64,000 nucleotides of DNA from Phycobacter azelaicus (GTDB lineage: Bacteria > Pseudomonadota > Alphaproteobacteria > Rhodobacterales > Rhodobacteraceae): contig NZ_WKFH01000003.1 of NCBI RefSeq assembly GCF_014884385.1, forward strand, positions 3,008,001-3,072,000, in the 5' to 3' direction. The notes beneath the pieces were generated by a model. It was not told the DNA's origin, ran no database searches, and was given only the letters and a program-made list of their open reading frames with translations. Positions 47,985 through 58,759 of this stretch are shown here, piece by piece; the stretch's first letter is position 1, and every line of letters begins with the position of its first letter. The translations under genes and the position numbers were made by a program.

Positions 47985-48623
47985 ATGTGCAACCTTTACA
48001 GCAACATCAGATCTCAAGACGCCATCAGGCAACTCTTCCCCGGGCTCGCAGATCGCGCGGGGAACCTGGGAGGTGGCACCTATTACCCCGACCAGATGGC
48101 TCCAATCCTTCGGCATTCAGGCGGAGGATTGGAGCTGGTTCAGGCGCGTTGGGGGATGCCATCTCCTGCCTTCGCCCTGAAGACGAAGAGAGATCCCGGC
48201 GTAACCAACGTCCGAAACCTGACCTCGCGCCACTGGCAACGCTGGTTGGGTCCCTCGCACCGCTGTCTGGTGCCGATCACCTCCTTTGCCGAGCCGGTCA
48301 AGGGAGGAAATCAGTGGTTCCGTTTTGCCGACCCAGATCGCCCAGCATTCTTTGCCGGGATCGAGACGCGCAGCTGGCGATCGGTGCGCAAGGTAAAGGA
48401 CGGCGAGACGGAGGACGATCTTTTCGCCTTTCTGACCTGCCAGCCGAACGCAGAGGTGTCTGAGGTTCACCCTAAGGCAATGCCGGTGATCCTGACGGAG
48501 CCCGAAGAATGGGAGTTGTGGTTGACGGCTCCCATTGAGGTTGCCAAAGCGCTGCAGCGTCCCTTGCCGGACGGGGCCCTCCTGCCTTTCGACACAGAGG
48601 TTGGGAGGGAGCGGCTTACATGA
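47985..48623 (+). CDS. SRAP-domain protein (HMCES/YedK family, abasic-site DNA-protein crosslink)
   Basis: A 212-residue SRAP protein. The N-terminus MCNLYSN exposes Cys2, which after Met removal forms a thiazolidine crosslink to abasic sites in single-stranded DNA. The conserved Asn in TNVRNLTSRHW, the Glu in VPITSFAEP and the His in EVHPKAMPVIL are present in order. The ATG is fixed by Cys2; the frame extends upstream to 47901 without coding character. Members are often SOS-linked, but I see no GAAC-N7-GAAC box before it. Confidence 0.9.
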   Translation: MCNLYSNIRSQDAIRQLFPGLADRAGNLGGGTYYPDQMAPILRHSGGGLELVQARWGMPSPAFALKTKRDPGVTNVRNLTSRHWQRWLGPSHRCLVPITSFAEPVKGGNQWFRFADPDRPAFFAGIETRSWRSVRKVKDGETEDDLFAFLTCQPNAEVSEVHPKAMPVILTEPEEWELWLTAPIEVAKALQRPLPDGALLPFDTEVGRERLT

Positions 48624-48698
48624 AGTTGAAATCCGTGACTCGGGCGGCAGGTTAGAGCGCTCGTTAGCCGATTCTGACCTGCGCGCCCCGCGCTTTCG

Positions 48699-49565
48699 TT
48701 ATTCAGAGCCCGTTGGTTTACGGGTCAGGGATTGCCGCAACCCTTTGACCAATTGGCGACTGCCTCTGGCGCATCGCGGGATCGCATAGGGCACGTCTTT
48801 TTTGTAGTGCTGGAAACGCTGGCCGAACCGCTTTTCAAGTCGCTGCTCTTTCAGCAACGGGGCAGCAAGGCAGTAGCTTGTCAACACCAACGCAAGGCCA
48901 AGCTGGTCCGGCGTCCACACCGGCACCGTCCACAGCGTCAGCGCGAAGGCTACGTAGATTGGGTGCCGTATCAGGCGGAACAATCCGGTTGTCGGCACAT
49001 CCGGGAAGACGGGTTTTACGTTTCGCATCAAAGACATCCAACCCAATGCGCCCGACTGGACCTCGGCCCCTGCATCCCAGCTGGCTTTGATCAAGAGCCC
49101 CCAGGCCGCAGCGTAGAGTGTGGTCATCAAATAGAAGGCCCAACCCTCTGCCTGCCACCAGATGACGCCGCTGGGAGTCCAGAACGTAAACAAAGCAAAC
49201 AGTTGGAGCGAGGCGATGATTGCATAAGTCGATGTGCTCAACGTTGCACCATGCGGAGATGGAACAAGACGAACGAGCCATTTGCTGCCGACGTCCGATA
49301 GAAGAAACGAGTGGACCAGGGGAAACTGCAGAAGCAGAAGGGCGTTTGCGAAGGCAGCGGTCGGCCATGGCACCGTTCCAAGGCTTTTGCTCATTCCGAA
49401 AAACATGGCCACCACCATGGCAACAACGGCGGCAGCAAATGTGGTGTGCGTGACCATGCCAAAACAAAGCGCGAGCACGATGCGAGCCTTGCCCGGAGCG
49501 GGCTCAATAACTCCTCTCAGAAGCCAGATCAGTCGTTTGAAGTGACTATCTTCAGGGCGGATCAT
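48699..49565 (-). CDS. Isoprenylcysteine carboxyl methyltransferase-like membrane protein (NnrU/MddA-like)
   Basis: A 288-residue membrane protein of the ICMT/PEMT methyltransferase superfamily. About six helices precede the signature LFRLIRHPIYVAFALTLWTV (RHPxY) and the C-terminal LKEQRLEKRFGQRFQHYKKD, which bind S-adenosylmethionine in this family. Methanethiol methyltransferase MddA, which makes dimethyl sulfide, belongs here; length fits, but so do NnrU-type proteins, so the substrate is not decided. It overlaps the DCC-family gene by 4 bp. Confidence 0.75.
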   Translation of the reverse strand: MIRPEDSHFKRLIWLLRGVIEPAPGKARIVLALCFGMVTHTTFAAAVVAMVVAMFFGMSKSLGTVPWPTAAFANALLLLQFPLVHSFLLSDVGSKWLVRLVPSPHGATLSTSTYAIIASLQLFALFTFWTPSGVIWWQAEGWAFYLMTTLYAAAWGLLIKASWDAGAEVQSGALGWMSLMRNVKPVFPDVPTTGLFRLIRHPIYVAFALTLWTVPVWTPDQLGLALVLTSYCLAAPLLKEQRLEKRFGQRFQHYKKDVPYAIPRCARGSRQLVKGLRQSLTRKPTGSE

Positions 49566-50014
49566 GTCGACGTATCTGTCCTGTTCACAGGTTTCGCCCC
49601 GAGCCGAGAGGCGATCCGCGAAAGAGCGGGTCGAATGGGCAAGAACCCTCGGTATGCGAGCTCCAGCAGAGAAATCACCCCCGGCAAGCGTGCCACACGC
49701 GCCAACCATCGCCATTTGGGAAGAGTGCCCCAGAGCTCAGTGAAACCGCGCGCACCGGATAACAGAACTCCATCTGGCCGACGCACGTGGAACCGCTCCA
49801 GCGCATTCTGGCGCGTCAGATCATCGCCAAGACCTGCATTGGGGTCTGATACGTCTACAAACATAAGGCGATCAGCCCCCGCGCAGGAGGCGTAGTGCCC
49901 TATCTCGACAGAGCAAAGAGGGCACGATCCGTCATAGTAGACCGTGGTGCGAGATTGATCGGCTTCGATCTCGGCCGAATTGACCTCAAGCTCATGTTTG
50001 TCCGTTTCTTGCAT
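49562..50014 (-). CDS. DCC-family (DUF393) thiol-disulfide protein
   Basis: A 150-residue protein of the DCC/DUF393 family. It has the signature TTVYYDGSCPLCSVEIGHY with the CxxC motif (SCPLC), then RPDGVLLSGARGFTELWGTL and a hydrophobic RLPGVISLLELAYRGFLPIR stretch common to the family. The ATG at 50014 begins the conserved protein; the frame extends upstream to 50143 without support. The gene heads a two-gene operon with the methyltransferase-like gene, which it overlaps by 4 bp. It is presumed to be a redox-active thiol protein; partner unknown. Confidence 0.8.
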   Translation of the reverse strand: MQETDKHELEVNSAEIEADQSRTTVYYDGSCPLCSVEIGHYASCAGADRLMFVDVSDPNAGLGDDLTRQNALERFHVRRPDGVLLSGARGFTELWGTLPKWRWLARVARLPGVISLLELAYRGFLPIRPALSRIASRLGAKPVNRTDTST

Positions 50015-50472
50015 CGTGTTCGACCTTAGTTCCGCAGACCACTTAGCTCCGCGTAAAAGGTAGCTCTCTATCTCAAGAAACGAGGGCGCAGCCGTGTCAA
50101 ACAGATGCGTTACGAGGTCGCAACTTGGGATGCTCCCGGCCACGTTCGACGGCAGCTTTGAGCGAACAATTCCAGTCAGATGGCAGGTGGCGGCTACACA
50201 AGCAGTAAAGCACGGCTTTCACACAGAGCAATAAGCATACGCCTGCGTCCCACGGACAGACCACGCTGCGACAGAACCTAAAGACTAGCATTGCCTGGCG
50301 CGTGCTCTGGGTTTGTCAGTATTGTCGGTTTTGTCTTCGAGGGTCGGTCAAAGATCGTTGGCGGCCTAGGTTACCGTACTCCACCGGATCTTCGTGCTTG
50401 GGAATTAAAGGAGTAACGCAAAACCCTCAGCACGGTATCTGCGTTCAAATACAATCTATTGGGATGGGATTA
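50015..50472. other. Gene-free stretch before tRNA-Ser
   Basis: A 458-bp region between the DCC-family start and the tRNA. I see no gene with coding character, no repeat and no attachment-like duplication of the tRNA 3' end. It probably holds the promoter of the DCC-family operon and downstream flank of the tRNA. Confidence 0.5.
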
Positions 50473-50562
50473 TGGCGGAGAGACAGGGATTCGAACCCTG
50501 GGTCCCCGTGAAGGGACAACGGTTTTCGAGACCGCCCCGTTCGACCACTCCGGCACCTCTCC
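50473..50562 (-). tRNA. tRNA-Ser, anticodon CGA
   Basis: On the reverse strand the sequence folds as a 90-nt type II tRNA: acceptor GGAGAGG pairing with CTCTCC, anticodon stem GCGGT/ACCGT with loop CTCGAAA (anticodon CGA), a long variable arm GTCCC/GGGAC, the T loop GGTTCGAATCCC and an encoded CCA. The long variable arm and the anticodon give serine reading UCG. Confidence 0.96.
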
Positions 50563-50681
50563 GCGGGGGGTGAGCGGCGGTTTAATCAGGAATTCCTATG
50601 GGCGCAAGGGGGATTTTCGAGGAAATCCGAGAAAGCTTCTTTTTCATTGCCTGTCGTGGAATTTCCCATAGTTTTATTCGC

Positions 50682-51533
50682 ATGACCCAGCAGCGCATCA
50701 AACCCGCCTCCGCCATTCTATCACTTTTTCTAGCCGCGTTCTGGCTGTTTTCCTGGGCAGTGGCTGCCTCTGCTGCGGATCGCTCGCGCGTGGCGATGTT
50801 TCTTGAGGTGACGGGGTTTGATGTTGCTTTGGACAGTATTGCGCTTTCTGCAGGCAGCGCCCCGCAGATGCTAGGCCTTGAAGCGCAGGATTTCGGCCAG
50901 CAGTGGACCCGCATGTCCGAACAGGTCTTTGATCGCAGCAAGATGCGCGAGCAGGCCTTGGACATTCTCGAGGAAACACTCGATGACAAAGCTCTCGAGC
51001 ATGCTCAGGCCTTTTATGCCAGTGCTTTGGGACAGCGGCTCGTGGCGGCGGAGAATGCAGCGCACAAGGTGGAGGATGATGAAGTCAAACAACTGGCGGG
51101 CCAGCGTATCATCTCTGATCTTGTGCGTGCCGGAAGTGACCGGATTGCGCTGTTCCAGCGCATGAATGCCGCGATAGATGCTGCCGATGCTGGCGTGCGC
51201 GCGGTGCAGCAGATCCAGTTCCGGTTCATCATGGCAGCCAGCGCGGCGGGGGTGATCGACCTGCAATTGGATGCAGACGGGCTGCGGGCCTGGCAGGACC
51301 AGCAAGCTGCGAGTCTTCGCATGAACCTAAAGGCATCCGCGATCGCAACGTCAGCGTACACCTATCAGGGTTTCAGTGACGAGGAGGTTTTGTCCTATGT
51401 CCGAGCCTTGGAAACACCCCTGATGCAGGAGGTCTATGAATTATTGAACGCGGTTCAGTACGAGATCACGGCGGACCGCTACGAACAGCTTGCCTATCGG
51501 ATGAAAGAGCTGGGCCAGAGCGAAGACATTTAA
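50682..51533 (+). CDS. DUF2059-containing exported protein
   Basis: A 283-residue protein with an N-terminal hydrophobic signal (AILSLFLAAFWLFSWAVAASA) and a helical DUF2059 domain in the C-terminal half (FYASALGQRLVAAENAA and ALETPLMQEVYELLNAVQYEI). The ATG at 50682 directly precedes the signal; an upstream in-frame start at 50598 gives a longer but unsupported N-terminus, and no strong ribosome-binding site is seen. Function unknown; periplasmic location inferred. Confidence 0.75.
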   Translation: MTQQRIKPASAILSLFLAAFWLFSWAVAASAADRSRVAMFLEVTGFDVALDSIALSAGSAPQMLGLEAQDFGQQWTRMSEQVFDRSKMREQALDILEETLDDKALEHAQAFYASALGQRLVAAENAAHKVEDDEVKQLAGQRIISDLVRAGSDRIALFQRMNAAIDAADAGVRAVQQIQFRFIMAASAAGVIDLQLDADGLRAWQDQQAASLRMNLKASAIATSAYTYQGFSDEEVLSYVRALETPLMQEVYELLNAVQYEITADRYEQLAYRMKELGQSEDI

Positions 51534-51791
51534 TTTCTATGGGCGGGCCGTATTTGTCTGTGATCCGGCTTGGGGATTTTTTGCAATCTAGTCATGTGAA
51601 GGCTTGACTCAGGTGAGGGGATCCATAAAAGACGTGCATCCCGGTCCGGTTTCTCCGCGCCGGGGTTATTTTGTCATAACGACCCGCGCAAGGGTCGCGC
51701 TGTTCGAGGCGGCAACCGGCCGATAGGCCGAAAGCCAAAAACACCTGAGTGCCAGGGGCCGAAGGACGCGGTTGAAAAAGGAAAGACGCAC

Positions 51792-52352
51792 ATGTTTGCG
51801 GTCCTCAAGACTGGCGGCAAGCAGTACAAGGTTCAGGCGGGCGACGTGCTCCGCGTTGAGAAACTTGCTGCAGATGCCGGCGAAACAATCCAGTTCGACG
51901 AAGTTCTGATGCTCGGTGGCGATGCACCGGTTGTCGGTGCTCCGCTGGTAGATGGCGCTGCCGTAAAGGCAGAAGTGATCGACCAGATCAAAGGCGAAAA
52001 GCTGATCCACTTTGTGAAGCGTCGCCGGAAGCACTCGTCCAAGCGCACCAAGGGTCACCGTCAAAAGCTGACCCTGATCAAGATCACCGAGATCCTGGCA
52101 TCGGGCGCAACCAAAGCTGCTCCGAAAGCTGCTGCAAAAGCCGCTCCCAAGGCAGCTCCGGCTGCTGATGCTGCGGATGATCTGACCCAGCTGACCGGTG
52201 TTGGCCCTGCCGCTGCCAAAAAGCTGAACGAAGCCGGTATCACCAGCTTTGCTCAGATCGCAGCCTTGTCGGCAGACGATATTGCTGCTATCGACGCCAT
52301 CAAAGTGAAACCCGAATGGGTTGAACAGGCCAAAGATCTGGCCAAAGGCTAA
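51792..52352 (+). CDS. rplU: Ribosomal protein bL21 with C-terminal HhH-like extension
   Basis: A 186-residue bL21. The first 103 residues are a standard L21 ([20 protein letters not shown] and [20 protein letters not shown], the 23S-binding block). They are followed by an Ala/Lys/Pro linker (about 105-130) and a C-terminal unit [20 protein letters not shown], which looks like a helix-hairpin-helix (GVGPAAA). Typical L21 proteins are about 100 residues, so the extension nearly doubles it. AAAAAGGAAAG precedes the ATG. It forms the usual operon with rpmA, 11 bp downstream. Confidence 0.95.
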   Translation: MFAVLKTGGKQYKVQAGDVLRVEKLAADAGETIQFDEVLMLGGDAPVVGAPLVDGAAVKAEVIDQIKGEKLIHFVKRRRKHSSKRTKGHRQKLTLIKITEILASGATKAAPKAAAKAAPKAAPAADAADDLTQLTGVGPAAAKKLNEAGITSFAQIAALSADDIAAIDAIKVKPEWVEQAKDLAKG

Positions 52353-52363
52353 GGAGATAGACA

Positions 52364-52633
52364 ATGGCACATAAGAAAGCTGGCGGTTCCTCCCGTAACG
52401 GCCGCGACTCAGCCGGTCGCCGCCTTGGCGTGAAACTCTATGGTGGCCAGGCTGCCATCGCAGGCAACATCATCGTACGTCAGCGCGGCACCAAGTTTTG
52501 GCCGGGCGAAGGCGTTGGTCTGGGCAAAGATCACACCATCTTTGCAACCACCGACGGTGCTGTGACCTTCCACAAGGGTCTCAAAGGCCGCACCTTTGTA
52601 TCGGTTCTCCCAGTGGCGGAGGCCGCTGAGTAA
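52364..52633 (+). CDS. rpmA: Ribosomal protein bL27
   Basis: An 89-residue bL27 with the canonical N-terminus [20 protein letters not shown], which reaches the peptidyl-transferase centre, then [20 protein letters not shown], and a strong AAGGAG ribosome-binding site. It is the second gene of the rplU-rpmA operon. Confidence 0.98.
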   Translation: MAHKKAGGSSRNGRDSAGRRLGVKLYGGQAAIAGNIIVRQRGTKFWPGEGVGLGKDHTIFATTDGAVTFHKGLKGRTFVSVLPVAEAAE

Positions 52634-52661
52634 GCCGAACCCAACGTGGCAACAAAATTTG

Positions 52662-52692
52662 GGGGATCGGCGATGCAGCCGGTCCCCTTTTT
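52662..52692 (+). terminator. Rho-independent terminator after rpmA
   Basis: A 10-bp stem GGGGATCGGC / GCCGGTCCCC (one T-G wobble) is followed by TTTTTGG. It lies 28 bp after the rpmA stop. Confidence 0.85.
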
Positions 52693-52878
52693 GGTTTTCT
52701 CAATGGTTTTGCTGTAAGGCCCGATAGAAAGTCATCGGGTTCAAGCCTTGGTGAATTCCACCCTGGAGGAGTTGTACTGCCTGCGTCTGGCACATCTTGG
52801 ATGAGTACCTATTTAGGGACCCAAGGCGCATTTTGTCCGGACGCAGAGCGGATAAGAGTATTGAAGGAGGAGAGCGGA

Positions 52879-53421
52879 ATGAGTTTGGATCAGATTGGCA
52901 CGCAGCCCATCATCGAGACAGAGCGTTTCGTGCTGCGCCCTTTGCGCAAATCGGATGAAGGCTTGATCGCCCACTACGCAGGGGATGAACGTGTTGCGCG
53001 CATGACCGCGTCGATTCCGCATCCATTGCCGCCCGGCGCAGCGGAAGCCTATGTCTCCCGTGCGATGAGTGCCGAACGAGACGAAGACGTCTGGGCCATT
53101 GACGGCACCCCAGCGGGCGGGGACGAACTGAAAGGCGTGATTGGGCTAAAGCGCATGGATCGCAACCAGTCAGAGGTGGCCTACTGGGTCGCTCCGGCGT
53201 TCTGGAACACAGGCCTTGCTTCAGAAGCCCTGGAGGCTTTGGTGCAAGCCAACCCGCTTGGCAATGCGGCCATGTTCGCGTCGGTTTTTCAGGACAATCC
53301 GGCTTCGGCGCGAGTTTTGATCCACTGCGGCTTTGAGTATCTTGGAGATGCGGAAACTTTTTGCGTTGCCCGCGACTCAACGGTTCCGACCTGGACCTAT
53401 AGCCGCAAGCAAGACGGATAA
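52879..53421 (+). CDS. GNAT-family N-acetyltransferase (RimJ/RimL type)
   Basis: A 180-residue GNAT acetyltransferase. It opens IIETERFVLRPLRKSDEGLI (the RimJ-type R-P motif), contains GVIGLKRMDRNQSEVAYWVA and AFWNTGLASEALEALV (the acetyl-CoA pyrophosphate-binding loop of the family), and ends with VLIHCGFEYLGD. The ATG at 52879 follows AAGGAGGAG and fits the domain; the frame extends upstream to 52801. Target protein or metabolite unknown. It lies between the rplU-rpmA and obg operons. Confidence 0.85.
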   Translation: MSLDQIGTQPIIETERFVLRPLRKSDEGLIAHYAGDERVARMTASIPHPLPPGAAEAYVSRAMSAERDEDVWAIDGTPAGGDELKGVIGLKRMDRNQSEVAYWVAPAFWNTGLASEALEALVQANPLGNAAMFASVFQDNPASARVLIHCGFEYLGDAETFCVARDSTVPTWTYSRKQDG

Positions 53422-53487
53422 ATCAGCGATTGGCGCCTTGGTAGGGATGCGGTAAGGCAATCGCAAAAAAACGGGTTGGTGCCATAG

Positions 53488-55685
<2,198 letters not shown>

Positions 55686-55755
55686 TCCTCTTCTTTATGG
55701 AATTTCCCTCGGGTTTCGCAGTAGTGTCTGCGCGAGGGCGTCAAAGGCAGAACCG

Positions 55756-57021
55756 ATGAAAGACAACAGTGATATCAAGGCCGTCATGGCCAGGCTTGGC
55801 AAAAACGCAAAGTTAGCAGCTGCAAACTTGGCAGTGGCCAGCGCTGAGTGCAAAGAAAAGGCGCTTTTGGCCGCGGCTGATGCGGTCTGGGCCCGGCGGG
55901 AGGAGATTATCGCGGCCAATGCCAAGGACATGGAGTTTGGCCGTGAAAAGGGGCTTAGCCCTGCGATGATGGACCGGCTGATGCTGGACGAGGCGCGCAT
56001 TCAGGGTATCGTTGATGGCCTGCGCGCCGTGGCTGGGCAGGACGATCCGGTCGGTGCAGTTCTGGAAGAATGGACCCAGCCCTCAGGCCTCAGGATACAA
56101 CGGGTGCGCACGCCTTTGGGCGTGATCGGCGTGATCTACGAAAGCCGCCCCAATGTGACGGCAGATGCCGGCGCCCTTTGCCTCAAGTCCGGCAATGCCG
56201 TGATCTTGCGGGGGGGATCTGAAAGTTTCCATTCGGCTCGCGCCATTCATGCCTGTCTGGTGGAGGGGCTGAAGGCTGCTGATTTGCCTGAGCATGCAGT
56301 GCAGCTGGTCCCGACCCGCGACCGCGCTGCGGTGCAAGAGCTTTTGACCATGACCAATTACGTTGATGTGATCGTGCCGCGTGGCGGCAAAGGGCTAGTG
56401 GGGCTGGTCCAGCGCGAAGCCCGTGTGCCGGTGTTTGCACACCTTGAGGGCATTGTTCATATTTATATCGACAAGGCCGCTGACCCGCAGAAGGCGCTCG
56501 ATGTGGTTCTCAACGCCAAGACGCGGCGGACTGGAATCTGTGGTGCAGCGGAATGCCTGCTGATTCACCATGATGTTGCGGACACGATCGGAAAGGACGT
56601 GCTGACGGCCCTTGCGCAAGCGGGTGTCGAAATTCATGCGCAGGCAGGTCTGCCGGGCCCCGATGGTATGGCAACTGCATCTGACGAGGATTGGGGCAAG
56701 GAATACCTCGACGCCATTATCGCGGCGCGGCAGGTTGCCGATATCGACGAGGCTATCGCCTTTATCCGTGCGCATCACTCGCAGCACACCGATTGCATCC
56801 TGACGGAAGATGAGGCGGCAGCGAACCAGTTCTTTGCCGAACTCGATAGCGCCATCCTGATGCACAACGCCTCCACCCAATTTGCGGATGGCGGAGAGTT
56901 CGGCATGGGAGCCGAGATTGGCATTGCAACCGGCAAGATGCATGCCCGCGGCCCTGTGGGGGCGGCGCAATTGACCAGTTTCAAATACCTGGTTCGCGGC
57001 GACGGTACCGTACGCGCATGA
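55756..57021 (+). CDS. proA: Gamma-glutamyl phosphate reductase
   Basis: A 421-residue ProA, the NADPH-dependent reductase that makes glutamate 5-semialdehyde after ProB. The family segment [20 protein letters not shown] and the glycine-rich [11 protein letters not shown] come first, then the catalytic Cys in [14 protein letters not shown]. The C-terminal [14 protein letters not shown] motif [20 protein letters not shown] follows, then [17 protein letters not shown]. Length is normal. It is 70 bp after proB. Confidence 0.97.
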   Translation: MKDNSDIKAVMARLGKNAKLAAANLAVASAECKEKALLAAADAVWARREEIIAANAKDMEFGREKGLSPAMMDRLMLDEARIQGIVDGLRAVAGQDDPVGAVLEEWTQPSGLRIQRVRTPLGVIGVIYESRPNVTADAGALCLKSGNAVILRGGSESFHSARAIHACLVEGLKAADLPEHAVQLVPTRDRAAVQELLTMTNYVDVIVPRGGKGLVGLVQREARVPVFAHLEGIVHIYIDKAADPQKALDVVLNAKTRRTGICGAAECLLIHHDVADTIGKDVLTALAQAGVEIHAQAGLPGPDGMATASDEDWGKEYLDAIIAARQVADIDEAIAFIRAHHSQHTDCILTEDEAAANQFFAELDSAILMHNASTQFADGGEFGMGAEIGIATGKMHARGPVGAAQLTSFKYLVRGDGTVRA

Positions 57022-57035
57022 GGCCAAGGAAATGC

Positions 57036-57063
57036 AAAACGCCACCCTCTTGGGTGGCGTTTT
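57036..57063. terminator. Bidirectional terminator between proA and chpT
   Basis: A perfect inverted repeat: AAAACGCCACCC, a 4-base loop TCTT and GGGTGGCGTTTT. It lies between the convergent proA and chpT genes, and its A and T ends suit termination on both strands. Confidence 0.92.
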
Positions 57064-57082
57064 CGTTGTTGGATTGGCCCGC

Positions 57083-57679
57083 TCAGAAATGGATGGAGAT
57101 CTTTTCCAGCATGGCGTCCACCTTGATCGTCCGTCCGGACTGTTCCGCGGCCTGTGGCAAGAGCGCGAACTGCACCTGGGCCGGTGTGATCGCCACATCG
57201 GCATCCTTGTTCGTGAGGCGCGCCCAGAGGGCCTCATCCATGTTCACCTTGCGACCTTCGCCGATGACCGTCCATTGACCATCCGCGCACAGAATTGCGA
57301 CCGATCCGCCATAGGGCAGGGCGCTTTCCAGGCAAAGGGCGGCAAGAAAAGCCATGCGGACGTCGCTGCGGCTGGTGCCTTCTAGCGGCGCCCATTGAAA
57401 GCTCAGCCGTCCGCCTTTGCTGATGTCATCAAGAACCGAGACGATCTCGGCACGGCCCATCTGCTGATCGCCCGCCGCGCCAAAAGCAACCCGGAAAAAG
57501 CGAATACGGGCATTGGCATTGGTGACACTGTCGGAAATCAGTTCCATCTCTGGACCCGAAACCTCTCCGGACATGCCAAGCAGTTCAAGGCCGTTGTTGA
57601 TGGCGCCAATCGGGCTGATCAGGTCATGACAGATCCGAGACCCTATCAAAGCGGCCAGATCTTCGTTATCTACAGCCAT
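57083..57679 (-). CDS. chpT: Histidine phosphotransferase ChpT
   Basis: A 198-residue ChpT, the phosphotransferase that passes phosphate from CckA to CtrA (and CpdR). The N-terminal helical hairpin LAALIGSRICHDLISPIGAI includes His18, the phospho-acceptor in CHDLISP, then NNGLELLGMSG. The C-terminal half is an ATPase-like fold that lacks usable ATP-binding boxes, as in ChpT. The start at 57679 is unambiguous. It diverges from a DUF3553 gene across only 27 bp. With cckA at 12.1 kb the window holds both upstream steps of the phosphorelay. Confidence 0.9.
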   Translation of the reverse strand: MAVDNEDLAALIGSRICHDLISPIGAINNGLELLGMSGEVSGPEMELISDSVTNANARIRFFRVAFGAAGDQQMGRAEIVSVLDDISKGGRLSFQWAPLEGTSRSDVRMAFLAALCLESALPYGGSVAILCADGQWTVIGEGRKVNMDEALWARLTNKDADVAITPAQVQFALLPQAAEQSGRTIKVDAMLEKISIHF

Positions 57680-57706
57680 GTTCTTCCTCCGAATTGGGCC
57701 AGTGTG

Positions 57707-57889
57707 ATGACCGACCTCAATGCAATCCTATCTCCGGGCATGTTCGTGAAACATCCCGAGCACCCTGAATGGGGCCTCGGGCAGGTGCAGTCCAATGCCT
57801 CCGGCAAAATCACCGTTAATTTCAGGGACCAAGGTAAACTTGTCTTCAATGCAAGCCAGGTGCCTTTGGTACCGGTGTTTGAGCCATAA
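57707..57889 (+). CDS. DUF3553 small protein
   Basis: A 60-residue protein of the DUF3553 family, a small beta-rich domain. Its segment GMFVKHPEHPEWGLGQVQS and GKITVNFRDQGKLVF are the family hallmark (a GxG-containing barrel also found fused to UvrD-type helicases). The frame extends upstream inside chpT antisense, but the ATG at 57707 matches the family N-terminus. Its 27-bp distance from chpT makes the promoters overlap. Function unknown. Confidence 0.8.
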   Translation: MTDLNAILSPGMFVKHPEHPEWGLGQVQSNASGKITVNFRDQGKLVFNASQVPLVPVFEP

Positions 57890-57993
57890 TGGTTTATCAT
57901 AGGTTAATAAACCGTTTTCGTTTTTGTTAAACTCTTGCGTATTTCCCGGATGATACGCTATGGGCCGATCGCAGATGACAGCTGAAGTCTCCC

Positions 57994-58752
57994 ATGCCTG
58001 ATCCTTCTTTTGAGTTCTCTGTGCGCCTTGCAAAAAGCGAGGAGGATCTGCGTGCGGCGCAGGCCTTGCGTTATGAAGTGTTCGTCTGTGAACTTGGCGG
58101 CGACGGAGAGATGGTCGATCATGATGCCGGTCTCGAACGGGACCGTTTTGATCCCTATTTTGACCATATGCTGCTGACAGATAGGAAAAGCGACAAGGTC
58201 GTTGGTGTGTATCGCTTGCTGACGGATGAACGAGCGTCCGAACTCGGTGAGTTTTACTCCGAAGCGGAATATGACCTGGCGCCGCTCAAAGCTACTGGCA
58301 GACGCTTGCTGGAGCTTGGCCGGTCCTGCCTGCATCGCGATTATCGGGGCGGGGCTGGGATGTATCACCTGTGGAACGGGCTTGCCCAGTATGTATCTGA
58401 ACGGAACATCGACGTCCTATTCGGGGTGGCGAGTTTTCCGGGAACCGACATCAACGCCTTGTCAGCGCCGCTGTCGCTCTTGCACGATCGGCACCTTGCG
58501 CCCGAAGAGCTGCGCGTGCGCTCACGCCGATACCAGTCCATGGACTTGATCGCGCCCGAGGCGCTGGACCGTCGCAAGGCGATGGTCGAGGTTCCAGCGC
58601 TGATCAAGGCCTATCTCAGGCTTGGCGGTTTTGTCGGGGACGGCGCCTATGTTGATCACAGCTTCAACACCACAGATGTTTGCCTGATCCTTGACACGCA
58701 GCGGATGAATGCGCGGCAGAAAAAGATTTACGCGGGCCGGAACGACGGATGA
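57994..58752 (+). CDS. olsB: L-ornithine N-alpha-acyltransferase (OlsB-like)
   Basis: A 252-residue GNAT-fold acyl-ACP-dependent acyltransferase. OlsB attaches a 3-hydroxy fatty acid to ornithine, giving lyso-ornithine lipid. Family segments are RYEVFVCELGGDGEMVDHD, DRFDPYFDHMLL, VVGVYRLLTDERASELGEFY and ELGRSCLHRDYRGGAGMYHLW. The olsA-like gene 7 bp downstream supplies the second acylation. Ornithine lipids are phosphorus-free membrane lipids made under phosphate limitation in many marine alphaproteobacteria; no PhoB box was found here. Confidence 0.9.
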   Translation: MPDPSFEFSVRLAKSEEDLRAAQALRYEVFVCELGGDGEMVDHDAGLERDRFDPYFDHMLLTDRKSDKVVGVYRLLTDERASELGEFYSEAEYDLAPLKATGRRLLELGRSCLHRDYRGGAGMYHLWNGLAQYVSERNIDVLFGVASFPGTDINALSAPLSLLHDRHLAPEELRVRSRRYQSMDLIAPEALDRRKAMVEVPALIKAYLRLGGFVGDGAYVDHSFNTTDVCLILDTQRMNARQKKIYAGRNDG

Positions 58753-58759
58753 GACGGAT

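Noticed and set aside
50473..50562. tRNA-Ser as an integration attachment site for the 40-50 kb accessory region
   Set aside because: No integrase gene and no repeated copy of the tRNA 3' end was seen on the accessory side.
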